This document shows positions 1 through 10,639 of a stretch of DNA of 64,000 nt, piece after piece. Position 1 is the first letter of the stretch, and each line of letters begins with the position of its first letter. The stretch covers positions 4,918,437 to 4,982,436 of the forward strand of contig JAOTON010000897.1 in NCBI GenBank assembly GCA_034440635.1. The letters are read 5' to 3'. The position numbers were made by a program, and so were the translations under genes. This DNA is from Lepas anatifera. Lineage: Eukaryota > Arthropoda > Thecostraca > Lepadidae. The notes beneath the pieces are model-generated. The model saw nothing but the letters and a program-made list of their open reading frames with translations, was not told the origin of the DNA and did not search any database.

Positions 1-151
1 CAAATCGTATCGGTGGGCGCCGACTTTCGCATCCTGGGGGGGTGGGAAGCGACATTTCAGGGGGCGCCATCGACCTTTCAGGGGGCGCCGAGGGTCGATC
101 GGGGGGGCACGTGCCCCCTTGCCCCCCTGGATCCGCCTATGCTTCAGTGAG
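1..151 (+). repeat. G-rich dispersed repeat, partial copy
   Basis: This is the right part of a dispersed family also seen at 9251-9545, 26863-27103 (inverted), 37640-38062 and 44223-44465. All copies share runs of GGGGGCGCC separated by TCGACC/TTTCAG phrases, a CGATCGGGGG segment, and an end reading GGATCCGCCTATG. The copy is cut by the window edge. It has no coding capacity and is probably a piece of a non-autonomous DNA transposon, as an inference from its repeated termini. Confidence 0.6.
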
Positions 152-790
152 TGCCTCCCCTATCCTGCACATGATTTGAGGAGAACGTGACCTGTAATTA
201 CATATTTATTTCTCCGTTTCAAACATCAAGAAGCCTACACCAGACCAAGGTCAGCCCAATCCTCTCCAGGATCCTCCAAAATCCACCTTCGAGCCACTTC
301 TGCAAACTGAGTATACTGCTGTGCACAGCCATGGTAATGATGTTAAGAAAGGCATTGGTTTTGGGTTCAACTGTACCCAGTGTAATTTTTGTTTTTCATG
401 TTCTTTGTGTGTCTGTTTTTTTCCTATGTCAAAGTCACAGCAGAAATATTTAGAATGATGTTAGAAATAGTTTCATTAATTTAGGGATTAGTTCCAAGCT
501 AGTCCAAGTAAAAATCTAAAATGTTTGGGTAATCAATAATCTTTGCCAACAAGCGTTTAATAATCAGAAGAAGGCTGGTCAATGCACATGATACATTAAT
601 GATATTCGATGTTCAAGTTTGTGCTCTCAGGCTGCGCTCCTCTGCACTGTTGAAATATGATCGGCCTCTCCTTCCACCTCCTGGTCTATCTCACACTAGC
701 GGTAGAACTAGGAGGGGGAGGGGGCACCGTGCCCCTTAGATGAGAAATTTCAACACTAACTAGCCCTATGGTGTTGATAAGAAAGAAATG
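152..790. other. No recognisable feature
   Basis: This is mixed-composition DNA. The short open frame at 187-453 has no recognisable domain and no supporting context. I see no repeat shared with the rest of the window. Confidence 0.4.
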
Positions 791-937
791 GGTTGAGAAG
801 TCCATGGTGCCCCCCGCTCCTTCCTAAATCTGGACGCTCCATCGCTCCTGCTGTCAGAATCCTGATTGTCAATTTTCATGGTACTTCTTCACGCACTGTC
901 ACCAGCCAATCCAACAGCCAGCCCGGAGGCCAGTCCA

Positions 938-1068
938 GCAGTCAATCCGGATCCAGCGACTGTCGTCCCCCAGGCCAATCCGGATCCAGCCACTGTCATC
1001 CCCCAGGCCAATCCGGATCCAGCACCTGTCATCCCCCAGGCCAATCCGGATCCAGCACCTGTCTGTCC
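938..1068 (+). repeat. 33-bp minisatellite, about 4 copies
   Basis: The unit contains CAATCCGGATCCAGC followed by a CTGTCATCCCCCAGG-type segment. The period is 33 bp, so the frame is kept, and one frame reads as an 11-residue Pro/Asn/Asp/Ala repeat (NPDPATVIPQA and variants). It lies directly upstream of the TTF-type zinc-finger remnant. It may have been the low-complexity N-terminal part of the same transposase-like protein, but this is inference. Confidence 0.75.
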
Positions 1069-1159
1069 ATCATTGACGGTGACCTGTCAATGTCAATGAT
1101 GATCGTGATACCTTGGCGTATCACGGAAATGCAGCCCGAGGCTAAAACATACCGAAAAT

Positions 1160-1741
1160 TAAATGCAAGGACCGGTTCTCGAGTTTCATGGACTCTGGTG
1201 CAAGCGTTACCCCAGGGTCAATTATTGCCCTGTCCGCAAAGCTGTCCTGTGCTTTCATTACGCCAGGGCTTACGAGTCCGGAAGGGTCCATGACCAGGAA
1301 ACAGCCTTCACATTCAAAGGCTTGAGTAACTGGAGAAAAACCACTAGAAAAATTCAAAGATCACGACGAGTCTAGCCATCACAAAGACAGCCTTCCGGCT
1401 GCCGATGTCGGCTGCCGTCCGATCCCTGAGGCAGTAAAGGCGGCAGAAAAGTCAGCTCAGGACCGTGCACGAGTCAGTCTGAAGCTCATCAGTCACCTCG
1501 GTGCAGTATCTCGCTCGGCAAGGTTTGGCGTTTCGCGGCCACGATGGTGAGGGAGGAAACTTCAAGGAACTCCTGCATCTACGCGCCCAGGACTCACCCG
1601 AGTTGCATGAGTGGCTTCAGAGGAAAGAAAACTTCACGCACCACGACGTCCAAAACGAACTTCTGAGGCTTATCAGCCATGATTCATTGCGCTCCGTCCT
1701 CAGCTCAGCGCTCAGCTCCAGTCGCCCACATGCTGAAGAAC
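1160..1741 (+). pseudogene. Broken hAT/ZMYM1-like transposase-derived gene fragment
   Basis: This is a relic of the TTF-type zinc finger plus DUF4371-type region found in hAT transposases and in domesticated ZMYM1-like proteins. The first part (about 1163-1340) reads as a TTF finger, with Cys residues in the NYCPVRKAVLCFHYARAYE segment followed by FTFKGLSNWRK. A frame change near 1345 leads to KDHDESSHHKDS, the usual end of the finger. A further frame change near 1500 leads to YLARQGLAFRGHDG and GNFKELLHLRA, then to ENFTHHDVQNELLRLI, which are hallmarks of the following domain. The dimerisation (hAT C-terminal) domain and catalytic residues are missing and the match stops near 1741. At least two frameshifts make it a pseudogene. 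The family call rests on recognising these motifs. Whether it was a mobile transposase or a retro-copy of a host ZMYM-like gene cannot be told. Confidence 0.8.
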
Positions 1742-2099
1742 CGAGCTGCTTCGCGCTGCAATGGCGGATTATTAATTCAAAATAAAATAGATATTCCGCG
1801 ATGGCGCAATCGCTATTGCGGACCGCCAGGTGCGGTGAGGTATGCGTCGTCGTCCTTCACTAGCCCGGCTCCGTTACGACTGGCTCGTCGCGGTGGGATG
1901 GAGTGTTCTGGCGCCCGCTCAGCTGCACGTGACGGCACGGTAGCCGCCGGACTCGGCCTTCGACCTCACCGAATAGTTTTAAGCTGCATTGTAGCTGACT
2001 CAGTCTGAACAGATTTTAAACATTCTAAACAGATTCAGTCAGATGGTGAAATGCGAGAGATTCTGCTGTGTTTTGAACATAAAAAACAATTCTCGAATG

Positions 2100-2480
2100 A
2101 TGTAGCTCTTCCACATCGGGATATCGGCTTCCATCTAGCCGTGGAGTCGGCGCCGTCCGCCGATGTTGTGATGTTTTTGTTGTTGTTGAGATGTTGTGTT
2201 TAGCGGGCGGCGCTACAACTCATTGCAGCGTTTTGGCTTGTTTGTGCGTTGGTAATTGCTGGGCTGCTCTCGCCGTCGGCGGCCTTCTCTGACGGGCGAC
2301 TGCCGGCGCAGCCAGCGCCGGAGCGGAGCGCACCCAGCGCGCGGCTCCCGCCGGCCGGTTAGCTCCGGCTCCGCCCGCCGCATCCTTGATTGCGTCACGC
2401 CGCCTGTTCTCAATTAAGCTAATTTGGGACGCGGTGATCGAGCGGGCTTTTTTGTGCGGCGCCGGACCCCGGCAGCTTTC
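2100..2480. promoter_or_regulatory. CpG-dense, GC-rich block
   Basis: GC content and CpG frequency rise sharply relative to the flanks, with many GCCGGC/GCGCCG words and no tandem structure. It ends about 200 bp upstream of the probable exon at 2692. It could be a promoter or first-exon region of that gene or simply a GC-rich repeat. No TATA box or initiator can be assigned. Confidence 0.3.
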
Positions 2481-2691
2481 CTGCATAGTCACTCTTGTGA
2501 TGCATAGCTTCGGGCGGCTCTGGTACCTCGATATCAGACAATTTTCAGTATAGTGCTGCATTTGGTATGATTTATATAACGCTCAGGGCCACGCATCGAA
2601 TTTCAGAGACAATTTGATATTGAGCTTTCACCTGTGAAGAGGTACCGCGCTGGTACCCGGCAGTGTGTGCTGATACTCGCTTTTGTTTCAG

Positions 2692-2789
2692 GGTCTGCGC
2701 GCCGAGCTGGACTCCATTGTTCTGAAGCGTCTGACGGATCCGCAGCAGACCGACTGGGACCGCTCCTGCCACGAGACCGACGTGCTGAG
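2692..2789 (+). CDS. Probable internal exon of an unidentified host gene
   Basis: A pyrimidine-rich tract ending TTTTGTTTCAG precedes the segment and GTATGTG follows it, giving a textbook acceptor and donor. The 98-nt interval is open in one frame starting on a whole codon (32 codons plus two bases). It encodes GLRAELDSIVLKRLTDPQQ followed by TDWDRSCHETDVL. The charged, amphipathic, codon-biased sequence looks like genuine protein and is not repeated elsewhere in the window. I do not recognise the family. No partner exon could be found nearby: an insertion-rich interval follows, beginning with a SINE at about 2816 inside the presumed intron. It might alternatively be an exon remnant of a pseudogene. 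The splice sites and frame are seen in sequence; the status as a live exon is inference. Confidence 0.5.
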
Positions 2790-2815
2790 GTATGTGGGAC
2801 TGCTCCTGCCATGTA

Positions 2816-3010
2816 AGGGGGCGCGGTAGTGGAGTGGTCTGCGAAGCTGGCTGCCACGCGGCCGACCCGGGTTCAATGCCCGGCGGCTTCCCTGAACAAG
2901 AGTGAATCGACTCAACTCTGACTCGATGAAAATGTGAGTCGACCCAGAGTCGAATCCGGCTCAGAGTCAAATCCGACTCAGAGTCGCGACTCAACAAGTC
3001 TGACCACGTG
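2816..3010 (+). repeat. tRNA-derived SINE-like element
   Basis: A box-A-like TAGTGGAGTGGT (2827-2838) and a good box B GGGTTCAATGCC (2869-2880) are spaced as in a pol III type 2 promoter. They are followed by a tail of short imperfect repeats around GACTCAGAGTCG (about 2900-2990). The missing 3' acceptor stem pairing and the appended tail argue for a SINE rather than a functional tRNA gene. It sits just downstream of the exon donor, in what would be intron. Confidence 0.55.
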
Positions 3011-4440
3011 ACCGTCTGGGGAGGAAGGGGTCGATAGGGGTAACATTTTTCATTTTTCTACAGGAATGGCAAATTCTGGCACAAATTAAATATCGACCAA
3101 GTGGTTTCTCGGCATGCTCTATCTCAGTTCAAATTCCATTATGACGGTGTCATATTTCTTTTGATTGGGGCATGGTCTAGGCTGGTCCAGTTTCATAAAT
3201 CACTGATGTTATCGATGCTCGGTCGCTAGGCTGCTATTCGCTTTAGGCGTGTCATTGCGTATTGTTAATGTTTCAAACACTCTGCTATGATGTTTCATGT
3301 ACTAAAATTTAGTGTAAAAGCACGCCATGACTGTGTTTTGCGTGATGTTGGTATGTTTGGGGTATATATGTGACCTCTCAAGTTTACCAGTTGACATAAG
3401 GTCAAAAAGTTATATACCGTCTAATTCAAGTCACAAGCATCGTGCTATAATTTACCCTATCCTCCTACATGTGTTTATTTCCAAACGGCTAAAGGGGTCA
3501 ATCAACCTTCCGTAGAAGGGGGTGTGTGAAATCCCTCTGGTCGGTCTATGTATAGTTACTGTATGTTAATATCTTGTATGTATCTCGTCAGATAAGTCCG
3601 AAAGAAAGTTAAACGTCGGCGAGGGCTCTCTGTAGAAAGTTACGGTGCGAGACAGATTCAGTTATTGTTGGTTTCTGGATTTCTATTTTCATCGGGGCCC
3701 GTCACTGCCACATACCTGTCGCTTTAAGTTACTAAAACTCGAAAACTGACGTGGGGAGAGGGAGGGCTACAATTTCACGAACTCGTTATACATTAATTTA
3801 TTCATTCGTCCATTGGAATCTCCAACAGAAACATCCGATTGTAGACGAATTGAGATTACTGCTCACTCGCCACATTTAAGCTATGGAACACTGTCCAAAC
3901 CTGTTTTGTTGTGAAGTATTGAATCGGCCACGTGTCTTTGGGATTTGAACATTCATGGACAAAGTTGAATTGCAGGAAAAATGTCAGCCACGTGAGGCGG
4001 CGTGTAATTTTTTCTCGCCGTTTTGGCATCGATTGTGTGATTTCTGCAATAACTGGGGTAAGCCCGGCGCGAGGTCATCTGGAAGAAATAGTCTTGCCTC
4101 CTTCTGAGCGGGCCAACATGGATGAGGTCAGTAGTTGAGTAGATAGCTACATTTACCTCTGGTGTAGTGGGTATCTCGGGGGGCGCACTGGTCTGAGAGC
4201 GGGCAAGGACGGCTGGGTGGTGCGGTCAGTGGTACGGACGGCGCTGCCCGCCGGTCTTTGGAATGAGGCGCGCCCAGTCGGCGCACTCTCCACCAATAGC
4301 GTGCCGCCGGCTGACACCACTTGGTCTCAGCCGCTGGCAGGGGCGTCGCCACCGATTGTCTGCTGGGGGACCGACTGCGGCCTGGTCACGGCCGTGACTC
4401 AACTGTAGTACAAGAGAGCGCGGCCAAGGCAGTTCAGCTT
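3011..4440. other. Unannotated stretch, possible degraded repeats
   Basis: No gene is supported. Bases about 3095-3175 resemble a decayed copy of the right end of the TTAA MITE seen at 12594-13050 (CTATCTCAGTT...). Bases 4140-4400 are GC-rich with a box-A-like GGTGTAGTGGGTATC but no convincing box B. Nothing else is recognisable. Confidence 0.35.
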
Positions 4441-6600
4441 TAACGAATTCGGGGGTGAAAAGGCCCTATCTAACTCGGAAACTAAAACGGTCGGAGATTT
4501 GCCGGAGCAAAAAGATCGAGAATTCATCCGAAGTGCAGTCGGAGTTTCCTCTTATCATTTTTCGTCACGTAAATATTATTATGATCAAAGTTCCAAAGAA
4601 TTCAAAATTTCTGAAATGAGATGTCTTATTTGTCTCAGATGTCTTTTGCTTATCTCAGTAACTAAGAAAGCTAGAATACGTTGTGATGATGTATTCAATA
4701 TGATTTATATTCATTAGAAAAATGATCATGGGCAAGATATACTCGGCCTTCCTGCTTGTATGTAAGCCCTTTCAGCGTCGAACCAGAGGCGGGGAGCACA
4801 AAGACACATTTTTTTAGGCTCCCTTTGGCCACGTCGAAAATGTAGGGCGAGGTGTTTTTATTCGTGCTTTACTTCGTTTTAGTGATTTTACGAGCAAGTG
4901 TTCCCACAATCGATCCGTTTAACACCACATGACATATTTTCAAAGGTACTGTAGTGAAGTACAATAAGCAGCACCCGTTATGATTTTCGCGTGACTCTTA
5001 ATGTTTCAATGGAAGTTTTAACTTTTATCTTATCTCTTCGCTTGTGCTTTCTTGTGTATTCATTTTTAATATTTTGGAGTTTTATGTCATTCTCATGTTT
5101 TATTCATACGGAGTATTTTAATGACAATAAGACTTAGGGCGAGTGTGTGGTTTTGTGTCCCATCTCGGAATGCCGCGGGTATCATTTTTATCTTTGTATT
5201 AAAACTTATAATGTCTTCGTTTTGTTGATTTGACTTGAGCTATAAGTGGGTTGTACCTGTTGCTCATTTACTGGAATAAATACAAATAGGAACTTGTTGC
5301 CGATTCGATGGCGCCAGAAAGAAGGAAAGACGCCATTCGAAATATGGGGCGAGTGCAGGTCAAATGAGGGGACACGCGTGCAGACGAGGCAGGGCAGGAT
5401 ACTAGGGCGGGGAGACGACGCCCAAGTCGTCGACGCGTCGGTTGCTCTGTAGTTCAGATGAAAAGTCGGCACTTCGGGGTGGAGTCGACCCAGTCTTGTT
5501 GTTTTCATGCTTATGCACTTGTGAGCAGCCCCAGTAATATAATAAAGTCACCACCACTAACAGCATCGCTTCGGAACCTCACAAGCGGTACTTTTTTCCG
5601 ATCAAGGGGCTTCCATATACGGTTTGGGCCTTTTTGGACATATTTTAAGGATGTATGTATTTTGGTGACCACATGAATAAGTACTTTACAACTGAATCCG
5701 GGCTGAAACACTAGCTGTGAATATAGTCATATCACCAGCGTTCAGCAGTTCCAACAGCCGCTGATCAGCACGGCTCTGTCTGATGGAAAACAAATTAACA
5801 GCAATGGGCATCAGCATTGGTCAGGGGTGGCGGAGTAGGGAGAGCGAAGTGAAACCAATGACGTGGCATTATTCTTACTTCTCGCTTTAGCCACGTTGCT
5901 CTTCCAATTGTAGCCTGCAATAGTGCGTGCGTTGTCATCGCGCCTGGTACGGATAGACAGTGCTGTGATGTAGCGATGGGGCAGCCTGGGTTTGTACCTC
6001 CCAGACCAAAGTGGATTTACTACGTGATACGTTCACGTGAATCAAAGGACTCTGGTTGATGACGTAATGCTTGACTGTTAAAAATTCATGTTTCGTTTCT
6101 ATTCCATGAAAATGTAGTTTTCAGTCCAAATTTCTTTGATTTCCATACTTATTGCATTGATATAGGTGATGTCTTGATTATTTCCGCCACTTATTCACTT
6201 AAACATAATCGCAGCAATGAATGTCTTATGCCGCAAATGCATAAGACATTGCATAATGACCTGTGACAGTCATTGCAATGCTTTTCTAGCATGGTGCCAG
6301 TCTTATACATTAAGGTAACGTATCTTTTGCAAATATGAGAAGTTAGCACGGCTGTAACACAGAGGTTGGGTGTCAGAAACTGGGGGTTGGCAGCGGACCG
6401 GAATGAAAGGGGCAGTTGTCAGGTAATCGAAGCGAGTAGGAATAAGAACATTTCAGCACAGCGGATTTGTCTCTGTCATGAACATAGTGCTGCCGAGGTT
6501 TGTTTAGTAAACCACTAGTACCATTTAGCATTAATTAATGAAAGCTCTGACTGCTTCACTGCATGCTTCACTCCTTGATATATCTGTAGGCTACATAAAA
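4441..6600. other. No recognisable feature
   Basis: AT-rich, apparently single-copy sequence within the window. The small open frames at 5206-5508 (minus) and 5246-5452 (plus) overlap each other and have no protein-like motif. I see no tandem structure or transposon end. Confidence 0.35.
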
Positions 6601-6639
6601 ATGGCAATTTTGGGCGTAGAGTAATGGAGACCAGACTCC

Positions 6640-7010
6640 CAAAAGTGGCAGCGATAGACACTGCCTTGCTTTTCGATGTGATTAGGCCGAGGATTGTCGG
6701 ACGGCGGTCTCCGAGGTGCGACATTGCCTGGGTTGCCAGCGGGTTTTCCAGTGGAAGCTGCGGTGTGTCAGACAGGGACGGCGGATTCCAGGGTGCAAGT
6801 GGTGCAGTTGCACCACTCGATTTTTTCAAGTGGTGCAAAAGTATCTTTTGCACCACTTGTTTTGGCTTTGTCCAGGAGGCGCCCCCCAGGCCTCAGCCGG
6901 CGCCCCCGGCCGGTCAGAGAAAATCAAGCCTAATTACCGCCTACCTGAAGAGGTAGGATCCTCTGTGAAAAAGACATTTTCATACATGAATGACGCACCT
7001 TGACATCAAA
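6640..7010 (+). repeat. Dispersed element copy 1, carrying one ancestral 61-bp-satellite unit
   Basis: It shares, with 7285-7545, the order GGGACGGCGGATTCC, then GTGCAGTTGCAC flanked by an imperfect hairpin, then GGCGCCCCCGGCCGGTCA, AGAGAAAAT, and CCTCTGTG. The hairpin (GTGGTGCA... near 6803-6860) contains inverted TTGCACCAC/GTGGTGCAA words. At about 6745-6775 it contains the CCAGTGGAAGCTGCGGTGTG phrase, the signature of the 61-bp satellite that fills 15.4-18.6 kb. Confidence 0.6.
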
Positions 7011-7014
7011 ACTG

Positions 7015-7270
7015 CGCCCTGGAAAGCAAAAGGCGCCCCCCTTGAGTAAAGGCGCCCCTCTGGATAGCATAGGCGCCTTTGAAAAGCGTAGGCGCCTCCT
7101 GGACAGCTGAGGCGCCTCCGAAGAAGAGAAACGGCGCCCCTAGATATCACATGCGCCCCTGGTTAGCACAGGCACCCCTTGACAGCAAAAGGCGCCCCCC
7201 GCAGAGAAAAGGCGCCCCCTGGACAACATAGGCGCCCTTTGATAAGAAAGGCGCCCCCTGGAGAGATAAG
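7015..7270. repeat. GGCGCC-type degenerate short tandem repeat, block 1
   Basis: Units of roughly 19-30 bp read AGGCGCCCC then TGGATAGCAT or TGGACAGCAA variants. Copies are diverged and lengths vary. The block separates the two copies of the dispersed element around it. Open frames on the minus strand here are repeat by-products. Confidence 0.8.
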
Positions 7271-7284
7271 AGAGAAACCCCCTC

Positions 7285-7545
7285 CCGAGAACAACGGCGG
7301 CAGGGACGGCGGATTCCGCAGGACAGGGTGTGCAGTTGCACACCTTGAAAAAATGATGGTGTACAATAGTATATTTTTGCACACCTGGTTTTGACCTCGC
7401 ACGGGGAGGCCCTCACGGATTTGGGTGGCACCCCCGGATTTTGCCGGCGCCCCCGGCCGGTCAAGAGAAAATTAGACACATCGCCTGTCTGAAGGCGTAG
7501 TACCCTCTGTGTAAAATAAAATACACTTTCAAATATGAATGGCGC
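7285..7545 (+). repeat. Dispersed element copy 2
   Basis: Second copy of the element at 6640-7010, with the same GGGACGGCGGATTCC, GTGCAGTTGCACAC hairpin, GGCGCCCCCGGCCGGTCA and CCTCTGTGT landmarks in the same order. It is diverged and lacks the 61-bp-satellite phrase. Confidence 0.6.
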
Positions 7546-8275
7546 CCCTGACATCAAAGCTGCACCCTGGACAGCAAAAGGTGCCCACCCCCTTGAGTAA
7601 AAGCGCCCCTCTGGATAGCAAAGGCGACCTCTAGACAGCAGAGGCGCCCCTGGACAGAAAAAGGCAGCCCCAATTGAGGAGTAACGACGCCCCTAAATAG
7701 CATAGGCGCCCTCTGGTTAGCACAGGCACTCCTGTACACTAAGAGGCGCCCCCTCCCCCATAGAGCAAAGGCACCCCTCTGGATATCATAAGCTCCCTTT
7801 AATAGCAATCGCGCTCCCTGGACAGCAGGGACGCCCTCTGGATAGGATAGGCGCCCCCAAAACAGCAAATACGCCCTTTGATACCAAAAGCGCCCCATGG
7901 ACAGAACACGCCCTCTGGATAGCATAGGTACCCCTGGACGGCAGAGACGCCCCTAAAGAAGAGCAACGGCACCCCGGGATAGCATATGCGCCCCTGGTTA
8001 GCACAGGCACCCCTGGACAGCAAAAGGCGGCCCCCGCCCCTGAGTAAAGGATCCGGGTCTCTGGATAGCATAGGTGCCCCTGGATAGCGCAGGCGCCTCC
8101 TGGACAGCAGAGACGCCTCCGAAGAAGATCAACGGCGCCCCTTGATATCATATACACCCCCTGGTTAGCACAGGCATCCCTGGATAGCAAAAGGCGCCCC
8201 CCCAAGAGCAAAGGCGTCCCCTCTGGAAAGAATAAGCACCCATGGATAGGAAAGGCGCCCCCTGGAAAGGACAGC
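7546..8275. repeat. GGCGCC-type degenerate short tandem repeat, block 2
   Basis: About 730 bp of the same AGGCGCCCC(C)TGGATAGCA-type units as 7015-7270, heavily diverged, with occasional GAAGAAGAGCAACGG and GGTTAGCACAGGC variants recurring at intervals. That suggests an older higher-order unit of several monomers. A few monomers recur at 15318-15390. Confidence 0.8.
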
Positions 8276-8570
8276 AGAACATTTTTAAGGAAAACTCAGT
8301 GGAGGGGGGCGGTGGAGATTTTCTTGTGCTGGCCATTATAATGTCTTCGGGGGATCAAACTCCCATTTGGAGGGGACGTTAATAAAATTTAGACGTGCTA
8401 GTGTTAAAAAAATGTCTCCTAAATTTTGTTATTCCATATTCTAAAGATTAGAGATGCTGCCCAGGACTGCGGGTTTTTTCAACGGAAAAGGCCAAACCGG
8501 GTTTGCGAAAAGGCCAAAAAGGTTCAAATTGTATTTGCACTAAAAAATCTTGTTTTTTTATAAATTTAGT
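8276..8570. other. No recognisable feature
   Basis: Short AT-rich interval between the tandem block and a SINE. Nothing identifiable. Confidence 0.35.
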
Positions 8571-8574
8571 CCAA

Positions 8575-8912
8575 GTTCTTCCCAGTACGGCTGTTGGAGT
8601 CTGAGTCTCATTAAAGTCCTCAAGGGACTTGTCACGGAGACCCCAACCCCACCACCCGAACGAGTAACGCCCACAATGAAGGGTTGATTTAGAAGCCAAA
8701 GTTTAACCTCCCACAAAGCACAGGGATGGCCGCCTCGCTCAGGTCACCCTCTCATCAGTCAGTTGCCAGCCGACCTACGTCGGGCAAACGATTGAGCGCC
8801 GGAGCGTCTCAGGGGAACCGATCTCAAGCCTGGACATGCACTGCCACTGCATGCTTCTCAGCAGCGGGCCGGAGCCCGACGCTCTACCAACCGAGCAACC
8901 GGGGCGGCCAAA
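8575..8912 (-). repeat. tRNA-derived SINE, copy 1
   Basis: Read on the minus strand, the head at 8912-8880 carries CCGGTTGCTCGGTTGGTAGAGC, a decayed box A. It continues with a TCCGGCCCGC loop and an inserted segment, then GAGATCGGTTCCCC as a weak box B. The body runs through GGGTTGATTT-type and CTCCGTGACAAGTCCCTTGA sequence to about 8575. The copy at 52285-52613 has the same order and the better-preserved box A TAGCTCAGTTGGTAGAGC. This family is distinct from the SINE at 13095-13452. Confidence 0.75.
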
Positions 8913-9250
8913 TGGCCAAATAAATACCACAAAAGCCATATTTGAGGCTAAAACGAAGCCTACCGGGTGTCATAAACCCACAGAAAAAGGACAGAGCACT
9001 CTTGTATCACTGCAGTGAACAGTGCACTGTATAAAACTAAATGTTGATAATTTGATATTGACTTGACGATATATTTTTAGCACACTGCCCATCTCATAAG
9101 AAGGCAGGAGTCCCCTTCCAATCCCGTGTGGCGACCCAATTATTTTATCCACATAACTAAATAATTTGTTAGCATCATCAATTATCTTGGCCGCACCACT
9201 CCCCGCTAACATTTGATATCTTCCTGCTTTTTCTGTGAATTGTTTGCTCT

Positions 9251-9545
9251 TGAACAGTGACGGATCCATAGGCAGATCCATGATTGCCAATCGGAGGGGA
9301 GCACCTTCCCGGGGGCGCCATCCGGAGCAGGGGGCGCCACTTTTGACCGGAAAAACCTACCAGGTGGGCGTAAAATCCTATCGGTGAGCACCGATTTTCG
9401 CATCCTGGGGAGAGTGGGAAGCGCCACTTCAGGCGAGTGCCATCGACCTTTCAGGGGGCGCCGTGACCATTTCAGGGGCGCCGAGGATCGATCGGGGGCT
9501 GCATCTGCCCCTTCCCTTTGCCCCCTTGATCCGCGTATGGGCGGA
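9251..9545 (+). repeat. G-rich dispersed repeat, most complete copy
   Basis: It begins with GGATCCATAGGCAGATCC and ends with TTGATCCGCGTATGG, that is, inverted versions of the same GGATCCGCCTATG phrase at both ends. The interior has GGGGGCGCC blocks and CGATTTTCGCATCCTGGG. Symmetrical ends with G-rich interior suggest a short non-autonomous DNA transposon, possibly of hAT type (terminal GGCGGATC...A motif). That class call is inference. Confidence 0.55.
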
Positions 9546-10600
9546 TCTAGAATTTTAGTAAGGTGGGGGGAAACGCGGAGCCTCAAAGTGGGCACTTTAC
9601 CATCAACTTTTCACCCAAAGGGCGCCTATGGTATTCGGTTTTCGGTTGCCGTCATTTTGGTGGATCGTATTTTTAACAACGTCCTATCCCACCCTCTCCC
9701 AGCCATAACAGTTTGTACCAGCCAAGCAAGATGCCTATTTGGCGTGATATTTGAAACAATGAATTGCTAAGCAGTTCAGTCTACACTTTTTTGGCACCTC
9801 TTGAAAAATCTGTAACTGCTCTAGGTCATGGAGAAATTCAAGACACTTGGGAAGATGCAACAGCTGAACATAAAGGTATATATCTGAGGATTTTTCTATT
9901 AGTGAAGAGGGGTTAAGTTTATTTTAATATCAAATATGATAAGCATCATTTTGCCTTTCCACGTGGCCAAGATTCGTAAGATAATGGTGAGAGGACATTG
10001 AAAATAATCGCAGCGAGTGTGAACCTGGCCTGTGCGCTGTCCAAGAAAATTACCTCAGCGGAAAAGCTTTGAGTTGTAGGAAACACAAACCGGACTTTAA
10101 CCCACATTATTAATTGCTCCTAAAAAATAATGTTTGAACCAGATGGCAGACTCAAGGAGATATAAGGGAAGTTGAAACGTTAAGATAAACACAGAATGAA
10201 GTATGTGGGTATTTTCCATCGACCTTTATCTATATTCTTCAATTCATCAGCATGGGAGAATTGCTCTTGTGCGTGAAATTTTGGAGGTGTTAAGAGAATT
10301 TCGGTAGCCATGTGATTGAATGCTGAAATAGATCATGCCATAGGCATGTGTGATTTGTGACATAAATGGGCCCTACTAGAATAAAAAGCAAACAGTTTCA
10401 ACGTGTCCAAGTACTCTCTTGATAAATTGATAACTTTTTTCGTTTATTGGCTGTAATTTGCGCGTTTAATGATCATGTGCAGTGTTCAGATCGAAGTGAA
10501 AAGACCATTCAGATTGATAAAACGAGTATATTTTGTCACTGACCATCCACTTATACCATCAACCATCGCCTTCAGGTCAAGTTCAGGACTCATTTAAGAG
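9546..10600. other. No recognisable feature
   Basis: It begins with GGGCGGATCTAGAATTTTAG, a second transposon-end-like motif, but no matching right end is apparent. The rest is AT-rich with no gene or tandem repeat. Confidence 0.35.
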
Positions 10601-10639
10601 AAGAGGTGAGCGTGCACTGTGCATGCCCAAATCGAGACA

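Noticed and set aside
866..1099. Pro/Asn/Asp-rich 77-codon frame as a separate gene
   Set aside because: It is the translation of the 33-bp minisatellite. At most it was a low-complexity part of the neighbouring transposase-like protein.
3062..3230. Exon-like open segment after TTTTTCTACAG
   Set aside because: The acceptor is good and the frame is open, but the sequence around CTATCTCAGTTCAAATTCC resembles the right end of the TTAA MITE family (12990-13050), so it is probably a decayed repeat.
4150..4230. tRNA-like GGTGTAGTGGGTATC box A
   Set aside because: No box B at a reasonable distance and no repeat partner in the window.
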